Shown: positions 1 to 6,708 of the stretch, one piece after another
Layout of the letters: every line of letters starts with the position of its first letter
How positions within the stretch are numbered: position 1 is the first letter of the stretch
Assembly: GCA_905236925.1 (NCBI GenBank)
Contig: CAJOQS010000154.1
Span: 1-7,650, forward strand
Source: an uncultured Lachnospiraceae bacterium
GTDB taxonomy: Bacteria > Bacillota > Clostridia > Lachnospirales > Lachnospiraceae
Direction: 5' to 3'
Length of the DNA: 7,650 nucleotides
The notes under the pieces: model-generated
The model's input: only the letters and a program-made list of their open reading frames with translations
The model's database searches: none
What the model was told of the DNA's origin: nothing
Position numbers and translations under genes: made by a program

Positions 1-1774
1 CATATTCAAAATGCTTCCTGACCATGAGCATGAATATCCTGTACAGCTGCTCCCTTGTATAATTCGGGAAGTTCAGTATATACGGCATGCGGCTCCTGAG
101 GCCGGGATTGCCCTTCATGAGCTTATCCATCTCCTCCGTATAGCCTGCCATTACCACCAACATATCGTCACGGTGATTCTCCATTTCGGATACCAGCGTG
201 GCCAGTGCTTCTTTTCCAAAGTCATTCTTCGAGGAATCCTCCTCGTAAAGCGAATATGCCTCATCGATGAACAGGACCGATCCGTAGGAATCACGGCATA
301 TTGTCGCGGTTTTGACGGCCGTCTGTCCGACATATTCGGCTACCAGATCGCGTCCCGTGTACTCGAAGAATCCGCCTTTTCTGAGTATTCCTTCTTCACG
401 CATTATGCGTCCGATGATGCGTGCGACGGTGGTCTTTCCCGTTCCGGGCGCCCCGGTGAACCTCATGTGAATGCAGGGCCTGTCCAGCTTCTCGTTGGAC
501 ATGGATATCTTTACCTGCGCTATTATTTCCTTAATGCGGGCGGTTATCTCCTCCATACCGATAAGCTCGCCAAGCTCTTCATACCCTCCGTCCGGCTTCT
601 TTACATTGTCCGAAAGGGGAGCGATATCATCACCTCCGATGCTGACCCACGCATTCCGATCGTGAGCCTCCTCACCGTTCTCCTCGATATCCTTCGCTTC
701 TTCCGCGGCCTTCTGCATTATGATGGAGTGACCGATCTTTTCCATAGTCTTGAAGCCGTAGAAACGTCCGTCGGACTTCTCGGCGGCAATCATTTCAAGT
801 ACCTTGTCCCTGATATTGGAGTTTGGCATATACCTGGTATCCGTGATCGTATTCCACAGAGATTCGATAAGAGCACTCTCGCATATCGGAGGAACCTGTA
901 TCACCTTAAGGAGCATCTGATCAGACAGAAGCTCCGTTATATCGTCCAGTGCTCTTTTTTCAAGAAACGGTACCCTGAAAGCAAAAATATAGTCGTTCCT
1001 GTAATCGTAAAGACAGTTGAGAAAATCCCGAAGCTCCTGCTTCTTTGAGGCTTCGAGGAAATAGGAGATATCAAGCCCTACAATGCTGAGATTCTTCTCC
1101 TCTCTGTAGGTATCGAGTTTTTCAAAAACATCATCGACGCTGATATACTCGTTGTTTGTTTCGCTCCCGATCCTGAGATCGAGGTACCGGTCACGGATCC
1201 CGTCTCCGTCGGAGGACGCCGGACTTTCCTTTTCAGATCCGTCCTTGTCATTCACGCCATCAACGCCTTCAAAAGCCCCGAGTGCTTTTAACAGGCAGCC
1301 TGTCCGCGCGACCATGGATGTAAAGCCGTATCCCCGGTCCACCGCAATGAGATAATTCTGGAGCATAAGAGATTTGAGAGCATTCCGCTCCCTAAGGACC
1401 GGAACCACATCTATGAGTTCGGCTATTGCCTTCAGGTAATCTCCGACGCCGTAGAAAGTGTCGTAGGTAGACTTTATCTCTTTTTCGAGTTCCGGACTGC
1501 CGTCAACCCTAACGATCGTAATACCGGTTACACGGGATGTATCCTCGAAAACCTCCGGAAGAGCCTTTTCCACGGCCTTCCTGCATTCCGCCCTGTTTTC
1601 CGCCTCGATCCTGTAGCTGGCAAATGTAAGCCTGTAAAGATACATTTCAACGGAACCCCTGCTACGTTCCTTCTTGATGGCATCAAGCAGGATATTCCAG
1701 AACGTTCCGACCTCATCGATCCGTTCCAACGCCAGTTCATTGTCTATGTCAACTCTTGCCAAAAACGCAGCCAT
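1..1774 (-). CDS. CbxX/CfxQ-type AAA+ ATPase, C-terminus cut by the window edge
   Basis: The reading frame is open from ATG at 1774 to the left edge (591 visible residues), so the C-terminal lid is missing. The start is supported by GGAGG at 1781-1785, six bases upstream. The catalytic AAA core is unambiguous: Walker A GAPGTGKT at residues 441-448, pore-loop-like EYVGQT near 480-484, Walker B LFIDEA at 501-506, and the NPGLRSR arginine-finger segment at 556-562 that is typical of the CbxX/CfxQ/SpoVK/EccA group. Residues 1-165 are mostly helical with no motif I recognise. Residues 171-195 are an acidic, Gly/Ser-rich linker. Residues 210-350 resemble an AAA fold without Walker A. Family members are hexameric remodelling ATPases (Rubisco activation, type VII secretion, sporulation), but which client this one serves cannot be told. 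No signal peptide or membrane segment is seen, so it is probably cytoplasmic. It has its own promoter and is separated from the upstream genes by a terminator. Family assignment is sure, function is not. Confidence 0.93.
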   Translation of the reverse strand, partial: MAAFLARVDIDNELALERIDEVGTFWNILLDAIKKERSRGSVEMYLYRLTFASYRIEAENRAECRKAVEKALPEVFEDTSRVTGITIVRVDGSPELEKEIKSTYDTFYGVGDYLKAIAELIDVVPVLRERNALKSLMLQNYLIAVDRGYGFTSMVARTGCLLKALGAFEGVDGVNDKDGSEKESPASSDGDGIRDRYLDLRIGSETNNEYISVDDVFEKLDTYREEKNLSIVGLDISYFLEASKKQELRDFLNCLYDYRNDYIFAFRVPFLEKRALDDITELLSDQMLLKVIQVPPICESALIESLWNTITDTRYMPNSNIRDKVLEMIAAEKSDGRFYGFKTMEKIGHSIIMQKAAEEAKDIEENGEEAHDRNAWVSIGGDDIAPLSDNVKKPDGGYEELGELIGMEEITARIKEIIAQVKISMSNEKLDRPCIHMRFTGAPGTGKTTVARIIGRIMREEGILRKGGFFEYTGRDLVAEYVGQTAVKTATICRDSYGSVLFIDEAYSLYEEDSSKNDFGKEALATLVSEMENHRDDMLVVMAGYTEEMDKLMKGNPGLRSRMPYILNFPNYTREQLYRIFMLMVRKHFEY

Positions 1775-1823
1775 TAAAAACCTCCGCACATTACCTTCTT
1801 TTGGGCATAATACGCCACTTTTT

Positions 1824-1852
1824 ATTTTACTTCCATTGTTGTTCCCTGTAAA
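1824..1852 (-). promoter_or_regulatory. Sigma-A-type promoter of the AAA+ ATPase gene
   Basis: Read on the minus strand, TTTACA (1852-1847, one mismatch to TTGACA) is followed by a 17-base spacer and TAAAAT (1829-1824, one mismatch to TATAAT). Transcription would start near 1817, giving a leader of about 43 bases before ATG at 1774. Box quality and spacing are close to ideal, and the position just downstream of a terminator is where a promoter is needed. No operator-like dyad is evident. The call is by inspection only. Confidence 0.72.
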
Positions 1853-1905
1853 GAAAAAAAGTGCGTAAGGGTCCTCCGCTCAGTGAGCGGAGGACCCTTA
1901 CGCAT
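1850..1905 (-). terminator. Rho-independent terminator closing the upstream gene set
   Basis: The arms 1862-1881 and 1885-1904 are perfectly complementary over 20 bp with a three-base loop, and a G-T pair can extend the stem at 1861/1905. On the minus strand the stem is followed at once by seven T, then C and three T (1860-1850). On the plus strand the flank is ATCATTTATTG, a poor T tract, so termination is mainly for leftward transcripts. It lies after the GNAT-Nudix gene and the possible mini-gene and before the AAA+ ATPase promoter. Confidence 0.93.
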
Positions 1906-1927
1906 CATTTATTGAAGGACAGTATGA

Positions 1928-1999
1928 TCATATCTCTATTTTTCCGGCAGCTACGGCCTTTCCGGACCTTCTGTCGAACACTTTTGCCTTGATTCTCAT
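1928..1999 (-). CDS. Possible 23-residue mini-protein coupled to the GNAT-Nudix gene
   Basis: ATG at 1999 follows directly on the TAA stop (2002-2000) of the GNAT-Nudix gene with no gap, and the frame runs 23 codons to TGA at 1928-1930, ending 22 bases before the terminator stem. The peptide begins MRIKAKVFDRRSGKAV; it is basic and alternates hydrophobic and charged residues as a beta hairpin would. Codon choice (AGA/AGG, GGA, TCC, ATA) matches the neighbouring genes. The ribosome site is weak (AGGA only three bases before ATG), so translation would depend on termination-reinitiation. It has no cysteine, no transmembrane segment and no recognised family. It could equally be a chance frame, or the N-terminal remnant of a lost gene. 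Conservation is the test. Confidence 0.35.
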   Translation of the reverse strand: MRIKAKVFDRRSGKAVAAGKIEI

Positions 2000-3016
2000 T
2001 TATCCTATCGTACGCCCTGTCCTTTCGATATATTCCCTATACTCCATAAGTGCCGCATGCTCACGCTTGTATAGGCCGTATACGGGCACATCGGACTCAT
2101 GGTAGTCCTCATATCTTTCGAATAGCTCCAGCGCCTCATCCAGCGGCTTCCAGACGTAAGTATATCCGGCACGCTTCTCGGCCTCGGTAAGATGCTGTAT
2201 TCCCGTTTCCTCGACCAATTCGCATGCATAGTAGTGATTGATGTGCTTCCATACATCAAACAATTCTTCAATATCAAGGAAACCTCTTTCGGCACGTACC
2301 TTCATTCCGGTCTCCTCAAGCATCTCCCTTTCGCAGCATTCCGCATAGGTCTCATTTCCTTCAACTCCGCCGCCGGGGATAATATACCTGTCATTGTTTG
2401 TCTCGTGGCTCAGAAGCACCTTTCCGTCTTTTACGAGAATTCCCCTGCAGGCATGGCGAAGCACGTCAACATGACCGAGATAATCGTCGTTGACGAGCCG
2501 GATCGTCCTTGCCGGCTCCTTAGGTATCCTCATGAGATAATGCTCCTCATCCTCTCCTGCTCTGTAGGCTCCGTTGCGTATCATTACCATCTGCGATGCG
2601 ATATTGTCTTTGTTAACACGGAGAAAGATCTCATCCTCCGGAACTATATCCTTTGCAATCTGAAGCGTCAGCCTTAAGCCTTCCGTTCCATAGCCCTTTC
2701 CCCTATGCCTGCTTGAAATGCTGTATCCGATATGCCCCGCGCCGTTGCGCAGAGCCTCGGTCAGATAATGTCTGATCCTGAACTCGCCTACAAGACTGTC
2801 ACCGTCCCACAGATAGTAATATGTTTCCGGCACAAACCAGTCAGGCATATTTACAGGATGCTCGTGTGACATCAGAGTCGGAAGAACCTTCTCCTTATAT
2901 TCCTCAAAGGATACTCCGTTATAAGGATTTGTAAGACCGTTCTCGTCAGCGGACAGTGAAGTTGTATAAGCCCACTGTGCCTCGATATCCCTGGTGTTTA
3001 ATTTCCGCAGTTCCAT
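2000..3016 (-). CDS. GNAT acetyltransferase fused to Nudix hydrolase
   Basis: This 338-residue protein has two enzyme domains. Residues 1-165 form a GNAT N-acetyltransferase with the acetyl-CoA-binding R-x-x-G-x-G pattern at R103-G108 (RHRGKGYG), a preceding HIGYSI strand, and the NIASQMVMIRNGA segment typical of the C-terminal half of the fold. It resembles the COG3981-type predicted acetyltransferases. Residues about 185-335 form a Nudix hydrolase whose box fits Gx5Ex7REUxEExGU exactly: G216, E222, R230-E231, E234-E235, G237. Such enzymes hydrolyse nucleoside diphosphates linked to another group and need Mg2+ bound by the glutamates. Both halves resemble clostridial proteins I recall as free-standing, so this looks like a true fusion; no frameshift is needed. 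Substrates are unknown. It is soluble, with no signal peptide. A purine-rich site (GGGGAAAGG) lies about eight bases before ATG. It follows the Gfo/Idh gene by 45 bases. Confidence 0.93.
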   Translation of the reverse strand: MELRKLNTRDIEAQWAYTTSLSADENGLTNPYNGVSFEEYKEKVLPTLMSHEHPVNMPDWFVPETYYYLWDGDSLVGEFRIRHYLTEALRNGAGHIGYSISSRHRGKGYGTEGLRLTLQIAKDIVPEDEIFLRVNKDNIASQMVMIRNGAYRAGEDEEHYLMRIPKEPARTIRLVNDDYLGHVDVLRHACRGILVKDGKVLLSHETNNDRYIIPGGGVEGNETYAECCEREMLEETGMKVRAERGFLDIEELFDVWKHINHYYACELVEETGIQHLTEAEKRAGYTYVWKPLDEALELFERYEDYHESDVPVYGLYKREHAALMEYREYIERTGRTIG

Positions 3017-3061
3017 TTTTCTGCCTTTCCCCGCATAAATGTGGAGATTACCGTCAGTTCA

Positions 3062-4015
3062 TCACTTCTTCCAGCATTTCCGGACGGCATCCATGATCTC
3101 CAGCATTCTTACGGATTCCTCAAGCGGCATGGACCTGCTTTGCGTAAGTCCCTTTTCAATGCAATCCGCGCTTTCGAGGAATTCATATTCATATCCGCTT
3201 ATCTGCTCCGGAACATCTATATGCTTCACAAGCCTGTCCCCGTTGTCATAAACATTGATCTCAGAAGGGTTATTGATATTCTCGACAACCATATAGCCCT
3301 TGTCTCCGTGGAAGATGCCCTTGCGGTCCGAACGGGGGAATATGCTGTGAGTCAGCACAGCCATCCGTCCGTCGCGGTAAAACACCGTAATGGATTCGTC
3401 CGCATCCACTCCCGTTTCAAGGAATCGTACCGAGGATTCGATCCTCTCGATATCATGTCCGAAGTGCATCAGCATGAAATTAATGCCGTAAACTCCTATG
3501 TCAAGCAGTGCGCCGCCTGCAAGCTCCGGTCGGATTATGCGCTCGACATGTGAGATCGGATAGGATAGATTTGCGGTCAGCGTGTAAACCTGCCCTATGA
3601 TCCCGCTCGCAAGCATATCGTTAATGATCTGACGCGAAGGCATGTATCTGGGCCATATGGCTTCCGAAACATACACCTTCTTCTCCCTCGAAAGCTCCAT
3701 TATCTCTCTTGCCTGTTCGGCATTCTCGCAGAAAGCCTTTTCGCAGAGCGCGGGTTTTCCGTGCTCGATGCAAAGCTTCATGTGCTCAAAATGATGTGAA
3801 TGCGGTGTGGCGATATAAACCAGCTCGACATCCTTATCGCAGAGCATCTCCTCGTAACTGCCGTAGGCCTTTTCATAACCATGCTCCGCCGCAAAGCGCT
3901 CCGCCTTCTCCTTATTCCGCGAAGCAACCGCTTGGCATCCTATCGTCTCCATTTGTTCAAGAGTCCTAGAGACCTTACCTGCTATGGACCCTGCCCCTAA
4001 AATACCTATCTTCAT
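3062..4015 (-). CDS. Gfo/Idh/MocA-family NAD(P)-dependent oxidoreductase
   Basis: This 317-residue cytoplasmic protein has the usual two-domain layout. The N-terminal Rossmann fold begins with the dinucleotide motif GAGSIA at residues 7-12, and TPHSHH at 70-75 follows the strand that contacts the nicotinamide. The family's E-K-P motif appears as E92-K93-A94, with the catalytic-type lysine kept and the proline replaced. The C-terminal alpha/beta domain carries the GGALLDIGVY motif at 167-176, with D172 and Y176 in the active-site region. This form of the motif suggests the dihydrodiol-dehydrogenase/sugar-dehydrogenase-like branch. Members oxidise or reduce sugars, inositols or related diols, but the substrate here cannot be read. 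ATG at 4015 has AGAGGA five bases upstream and starts 14 bases after the permease stop, so it is very likely cotranscribed with the ABC transporter. Family sure, substrate open. Confidence 0.94.
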   Translation of the reverse strand: MKIGILGAGSIAGKVSRTLEQMETIGCQAVASRNKEKAERFAAEHGYEKAYGSYEEMLCDKDVELVYIATPHSHHFEHMKLCIEHGKPALCEKAFCENAEQAREIMELSREKKVYVSEAIWPRYMPSRQIINDMLASGIIGQVYTLTANLSYPISHVERIIRPELAGGALLDIGVYGINFMLMHFGHDIERIESSVRFLETGVDADESITVFYRDGRMAVLTHSIFPRSDRKGIFHGDKGYMVVENINNPSEINVYDNGDRLVKHIDVPEQISGYEYEFLESADCIEKGLTQSRSMPLEESVRMLEIMDAVRKCWKK

Positions 4016-4029
4016 ATATATCCTCTTTC

Positions 4030-4821
4030 TCAGCTTGCGAGATCGCGTTTGTTGTATCCGTAAAAAGCGGTGGCTACACAGATAATCGTAATGATCAGGC
4101 CGGTAACAACCGCCTTGACGGGAGTCTTTTCTCCTGCCATTATCTCGGAAGCATTGGCATATGAGAACGGACCCATAAACAGGTAATCCTTAAGATCGGG
4201 CACCACCCTTCCCACAATGTCGTATACATAAAAGATAAGCGCGATCCCAAGCCCCGCACCGGTCTTGATACGTGTGGACAGTGCGGATACAAGAAAGCAA
4301 ATGCCCGCGATCTCTATGTTCATAAGCATCTGGCAGACGAGAAATGTGAAAAGCTCCTTTCCGGGCACATGCTCTCCCAGGATAAAGAAACCTGAAAGGT
4401 ACAGAAGCCCACAGACTACGGTAAACAGTACGAGCACCGAAAGAACACACAAACCCTTGGCGGCAAGAACCTTACTCCTTGAAACGGGAAGAGAGAGCAG
4501 GAATTCTCCGGAATGACGGTCTTCTTCCTTGGATACTATTCCTATAGCCATTAATGCCGCAAACATGGCACCTCCGAGTCCGTGAACCGTACCAACCTCG
4601 GTTGCGAAGAATCCCTTCAGGGTAGCTATGCTTAATGTGCTCATCCCGAACGCATCGGAAAAAGCCCCCATTCCCGAAAACATGTCACCCATCTCTTCAA
4701 TATCGTTCTTCATAGTCTTAAAAGTGAGCATGCAGGCAAGTCCCATAAGTCCCACTGTAAAGCTCCAGATAACGAGGGTCTTAAGATTGAGTTTTAATTC
4801 ACGCAGATAAATATGCTTCAT
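4030..4821 (-). CDS. ABC-2-type transporter permease
   Basis: This 263-residue integral membrane protein has about six hydrophobic helices, near residues 15-35, 78-97, 120-148, 160-182, 186-206 and 236-256. The cytoplasmic loop after helix 2 reads KEEDRHSGEFLLSLPVSRSK, a hallmark of ABC-2 permeases that probably contacts the ATPase. The protein ends with a short basic tail (YGYNKRDLAS). ATG at 4821 is preferred because GAGGAGG (4829-4835) is seven bases upstream. A GTG one codon earlier (4824) is possible but sits only four bases from that site. The start overlaps the ATPase stop as TGATG, giving translational coupling, so the two proteins form one exporter, presumably with two copies of each. 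The substrate is unknown; relatives export peptides, antibiotics or lipids, or act in resistance. The loop before helix 2 (about 40-75) is Met/Gly-rich. Confidence 0.93.
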   Translation of the reverse strand: MKHIYLRELKLNLKTLVIWSFTVGLMGLACMLTFKTMKNDIEEMGDMFSGMGAFSDAFGMSTLSIATLKGFFATEVGTVHGLGGAMFAALMAIGIVSKEEDRHSGEFLLSLPVSRSKVLAAKGLCVLSVLVLFTVVCGLLYLSGFFILGEHVPGKELFTFLVCQMLMNIEIAGICFLVSALSTRIKTGAGLGIALIFYVYDIVGRVVPDLKDYLFMGPFSYANASEIMAGEKTPVKAVVTGLIITIICVATAFYGYNKRDLAS

Positions 4822-5516
4822 CACGCTTCCTCCTCATCTTCGTAGAATTTAAGGAACAGATCCTCATCGATCTTCGGAGAATCGAGAAGCGTAAGGCGTC
4901 CCTCCCTCATTATGGCAGCATTCCTGCAATATCTGTTGACTTCCGAAAGCACATGGGTGGAAAGGATACAGGTTGCCCCCGCCGCCACATACTCGTTGAT
5001 AAGGTCAAAGAATTTCTTCTGGATAAGAGGATCAAGGCCACTGGTGGGCTCATCGAATATAAAGAGTCTGGGTCTGTGCTGCATCGCGCATACTATGCTT
5101 ACTTTCTTCCTGTTTCCGAGAGACAGTTCCTTGATCCTTTTGTCTGTGGCAACTTTCAGTCTCTCGCAAAGCTTTCCCGCTTCCTCGGTGCAGTCAAGGC
5201 CCCGTACATCGGCTGCATATCTTATAACATCGGAAACCCGCATAGTATCGTAAAACCATGCTTCGGAAGGCATGTAGCCCACGTTCTTAAGGATCTCTTC
5301 GTGGTCCTTCACGCTGTCCATCCCAAGGACTTTTATGTCGCCCGAGTCGATCTTCAAAAAACCGAGCATAGAGCGGATGGTAGTTGATTTTCCCGCACCG
5401 TTAGGTCCTAAGAATCCGAAGATATCCCCCTCTTTTACGGAAAGAGATACATCGATGACTCCCCGGGCTTTGCCGTAGCTTTTAGTCAGACCGTTTATCT
5501 CAATGATATTTGACAT
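4821..5516 (-). CDS. ABC transporter ATP-binding protein
   Basis: This 231-residue ATPase subunit of the exporter is encoded with the following permease. Motifs from the chosen start: Walker A GPNGAGKST at 37-45, signature LSLGN at 131-135 in place of LSGGQ, Walker B LFIFDEP with D155-E156, D-loop SGLD at 159-162, and switch histidine H188 in STHVLSEV. The usual Q-loop position reads YMPSE, with serine where glutamine is common, a variant I associate with a branch of firmicute exporters. The C-terminus is short and acidic (FYEDEEEA). ATG at 5516 is chosen because AGGAGG (5523-5528) lies six bases upstream. An upstream in-frame start at 5561 would add 15 residues unlike the family N-terminus and would put the ribosome site inside the gene. 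It lies 66 bases after the aldolase gene and is membrane-associated through the permease. Confidence 0.95.
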   Translation of the reverse strand: MSNIIEINGLTKSYGKARGVIDVSLSVKEGDIFGFLGPNGAGKSTTIRSMLGFLKIDSGDIKVLGMDSVKDHEEILKNVGYMPSEAWFYDTMRVSDVIRYAADVRGLDCTEEAGKLCERLKVATDKRIKELSLGNRKKVSIVCAMQHRPRLFIFDEPTSGLDPLIQKKFFDLINEYVAAGATCILSTHVLSEVNRYCRNAAIMREGRLTLLDSPKIDEDLFLKFYEDEEEA

Positions 5517-5522
5517 GCCTTT

Positions 5523-5528
5523 CCTCCT
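5523..5528 (-). promoter_or_regulatory. Ribosome binding site that fixes the ATPase start
   Basis: The full AGGAGG consensus, six bases before ATG at 5516, selects this codon over the in-frame start 45 bases upstream. Confidence 0.88.
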
Positions 5529-5582
5529 GTTTTTCATATACCTTACTGAAAATATTACCATTACTCACGAAGCGCGATAGCT

Positions 5583-6662
5583 TCACATATAATCCATCAG
5601 CGTTTTTATGTCTTCCTCTGTTGTTGCCCAATCGGTCGCAAGTCTTATCACCGTATGGTTTTCGTCCATCTTTTCCCAGAAACCGTATCCAACATGTTCA
5701 GACAGTTTTTCAAGCCTGTCATTCTCGATTATGATGAACTGCTGGTTCGTGGGCGAATCAATAAACAGCCTGTATCCCTTTTCCTCAAGCCCTCTTCTCA
5801 ATGCTTCTGCCATACGGATGGCATTTTTGCCCATCTCATAATACAATCCGTCCGTAAACAGCGTGTCGAACTGCAGGCCAAGAATCCATCCCTTCGCGAG
5901 AAGCGCTCCGTGCTGCTTTATGATTGGAACCGGGTGCTTTACGGGGACGCCGTGAGGGAACACAACAGCCTCTCCGAACAATGCGCCGACCTTTGTACCG
6001 CCTATATAGAACACATCGGTAAGCTCGGCTATATCCTGTATCGTCACATCAGTCCTGCTGCTCATGAGTCCGTAAGCGAGCCTTGCACCGTCAAGAAACA
6101 GAGGGATATTATATTCCCTGCAGACCTCAGAGATCTCCGTAAGCTCCTTATTTGAATACAACGTGCCGTATTCCGTGGGATGTGAGATATACACGGCTCC
6201 CGGAAACACCATATGCTCATGGTTTGCATCCGAGTAGAAATTGCTTATCAGCTGCTTTACATCGGCCGCCTTTATCTTACCGATGCTGTCGGCGTACAGA
6301 GCCGCTCCGTCCCGCATTTGTTCTCTGATACACGGGATAGTGAGGACCTTGTGCCCGGCAAACTCGATCGCTCCCGCTTCGTGAGCGGCCACATGCCCCG
6401 TGTCCGCTGCAACAACGCCTTCATAAGGTTCAAGAAGCATGTCAATGATCGTCTGATTGGTCTGTGTACCGCCCACCAGAAAGAAAACGTCACCGTTTTC
6501 ACAGCCGCATATCTTCTTTATCCTGTCTGCCGCGCTCTTACATATTTCATCCGTTCCGTATCCGTCATACTGGTCAAAGTTTGTCTCCATAAGCCGTTCC
6601 AGTACTTTCGGATGCGCCCCTTTTGTATAATCACTCGAAAATGAAATCCTGTTCTTTCTCAT
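5583..6662 (-). CDS. L-threonine aldolase-family PLP enzyme
   Basis: This 359-residue cytoplasmic fold-type I PLP enzyme belongs to the beta-eliminating lyase/threonine aldolase family, which splits L-threonine or L-allo-threonine into glycine and acetaldehyde. Visible landmarks: the substrate-end segment FSSDYTKGAHP at 8-18, the cofactor-phosphate loop GGTQTNQT at 64-71, DTGHVAAHEAGA at 87-98 with the ring-stacking histidine, FLDGARLAYG at 189-198 with D191 for the pyridine nitrogen, and the Schiff-base lysine K224 in FYIGGTKVGALFG. All expected catalytic residues are present. It is somewhat longer than E. coli LtaE (about 333 residues) and looks like a clostridial branch, so it may act on another beta-hydroxy amino acid. 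ATG at 6662 is preferred because AGAGGA lies seven bases upstream; the in-frame ATG at 6668 would be only one base from it. It follows the kinase-GNAT gene by 46 bases. Confidence 0.92.
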   Translation of the reverse strand: MRKNRISFSSDYTKGAHPKVLERLMETNFDQYDGYGTDEICKSAADRIKKICGCENGDVFFLVGGTQTNQTIIDMLLEPYEGVVAADTGHVAAHEAGAIEFAGHKVLTIPCIREQMRDGAALYADSIGKIKAADVKQLISNFYSDANHEHMVFPGAVYISHPTEYGTLYSNKELTEISEVCREYNIPLFLDGARLAYGLMSSRTDVTIQDIAELTDVFYIGGTKVGALFGEAVVFPHGVPVKHPVPIIKQHGALLAKGWILGLQFDTLFTDGLYYEMGKNAIRMAEALRRGLEEKGYRLFIDSPTNQQFIIIENDRLEKLSEHVGYGFWEKMDENHTVIRLATDWATTEEDIKTLMDYM

Positions 6663-6669
6663 TCGCATT

Positions 6670-6675
6670 TCCTCT
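6670..6675 (-). promoter_or_regulatory. Ribosome binding site that decides the aldolase start
   Basis: AGAGGA is seven bases before ATG at 6662 but only one base before the in-frame ATG at 6668, so the inner start is the workable one. Confidence 0.7.
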
Positions 6676-6708
6676 TTTCATCTGTTCCGGTCGTATTCCT
6701 CCGCCGCA

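Noticed and set aside
11..1048. 345-codon open frame on the plus strand
   Set aside because: It lies wholly opposite the AAA+ ATPase, which has clear Walker A, Walker B and arginine-finger motifs. The plus-strand translation is rich in His/Leu/Arg with no domain, and no ribosome site precedes it.
3041..3553. 170-codon open frame on the plus strand
   Set aside because: Antisense to the Gfo/Idh gene, whose motifs are intact. The translation shows no family features.
4030..5516. Reading the ABC exporter plus acetyltransferase genes as an antibiotic-resistance island
   Set aside because: No domain resembles a known resistance enzyme closely enough, there are no mobile-element genes, and codon use does not change across the region. 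It is kept only as a weak hypothesis for the gene set.
5517..5582. Possible internal promoter (TGGTAATAT as an extended -10) and a small GAAGC/GCTTC hairpin before the ATPase gene
   Set aside because: The -10 has two mismatches and no acceptable -35. The hairpin has about five pairs and no T tract, so it is neither a convincing promoter nor a terminator.
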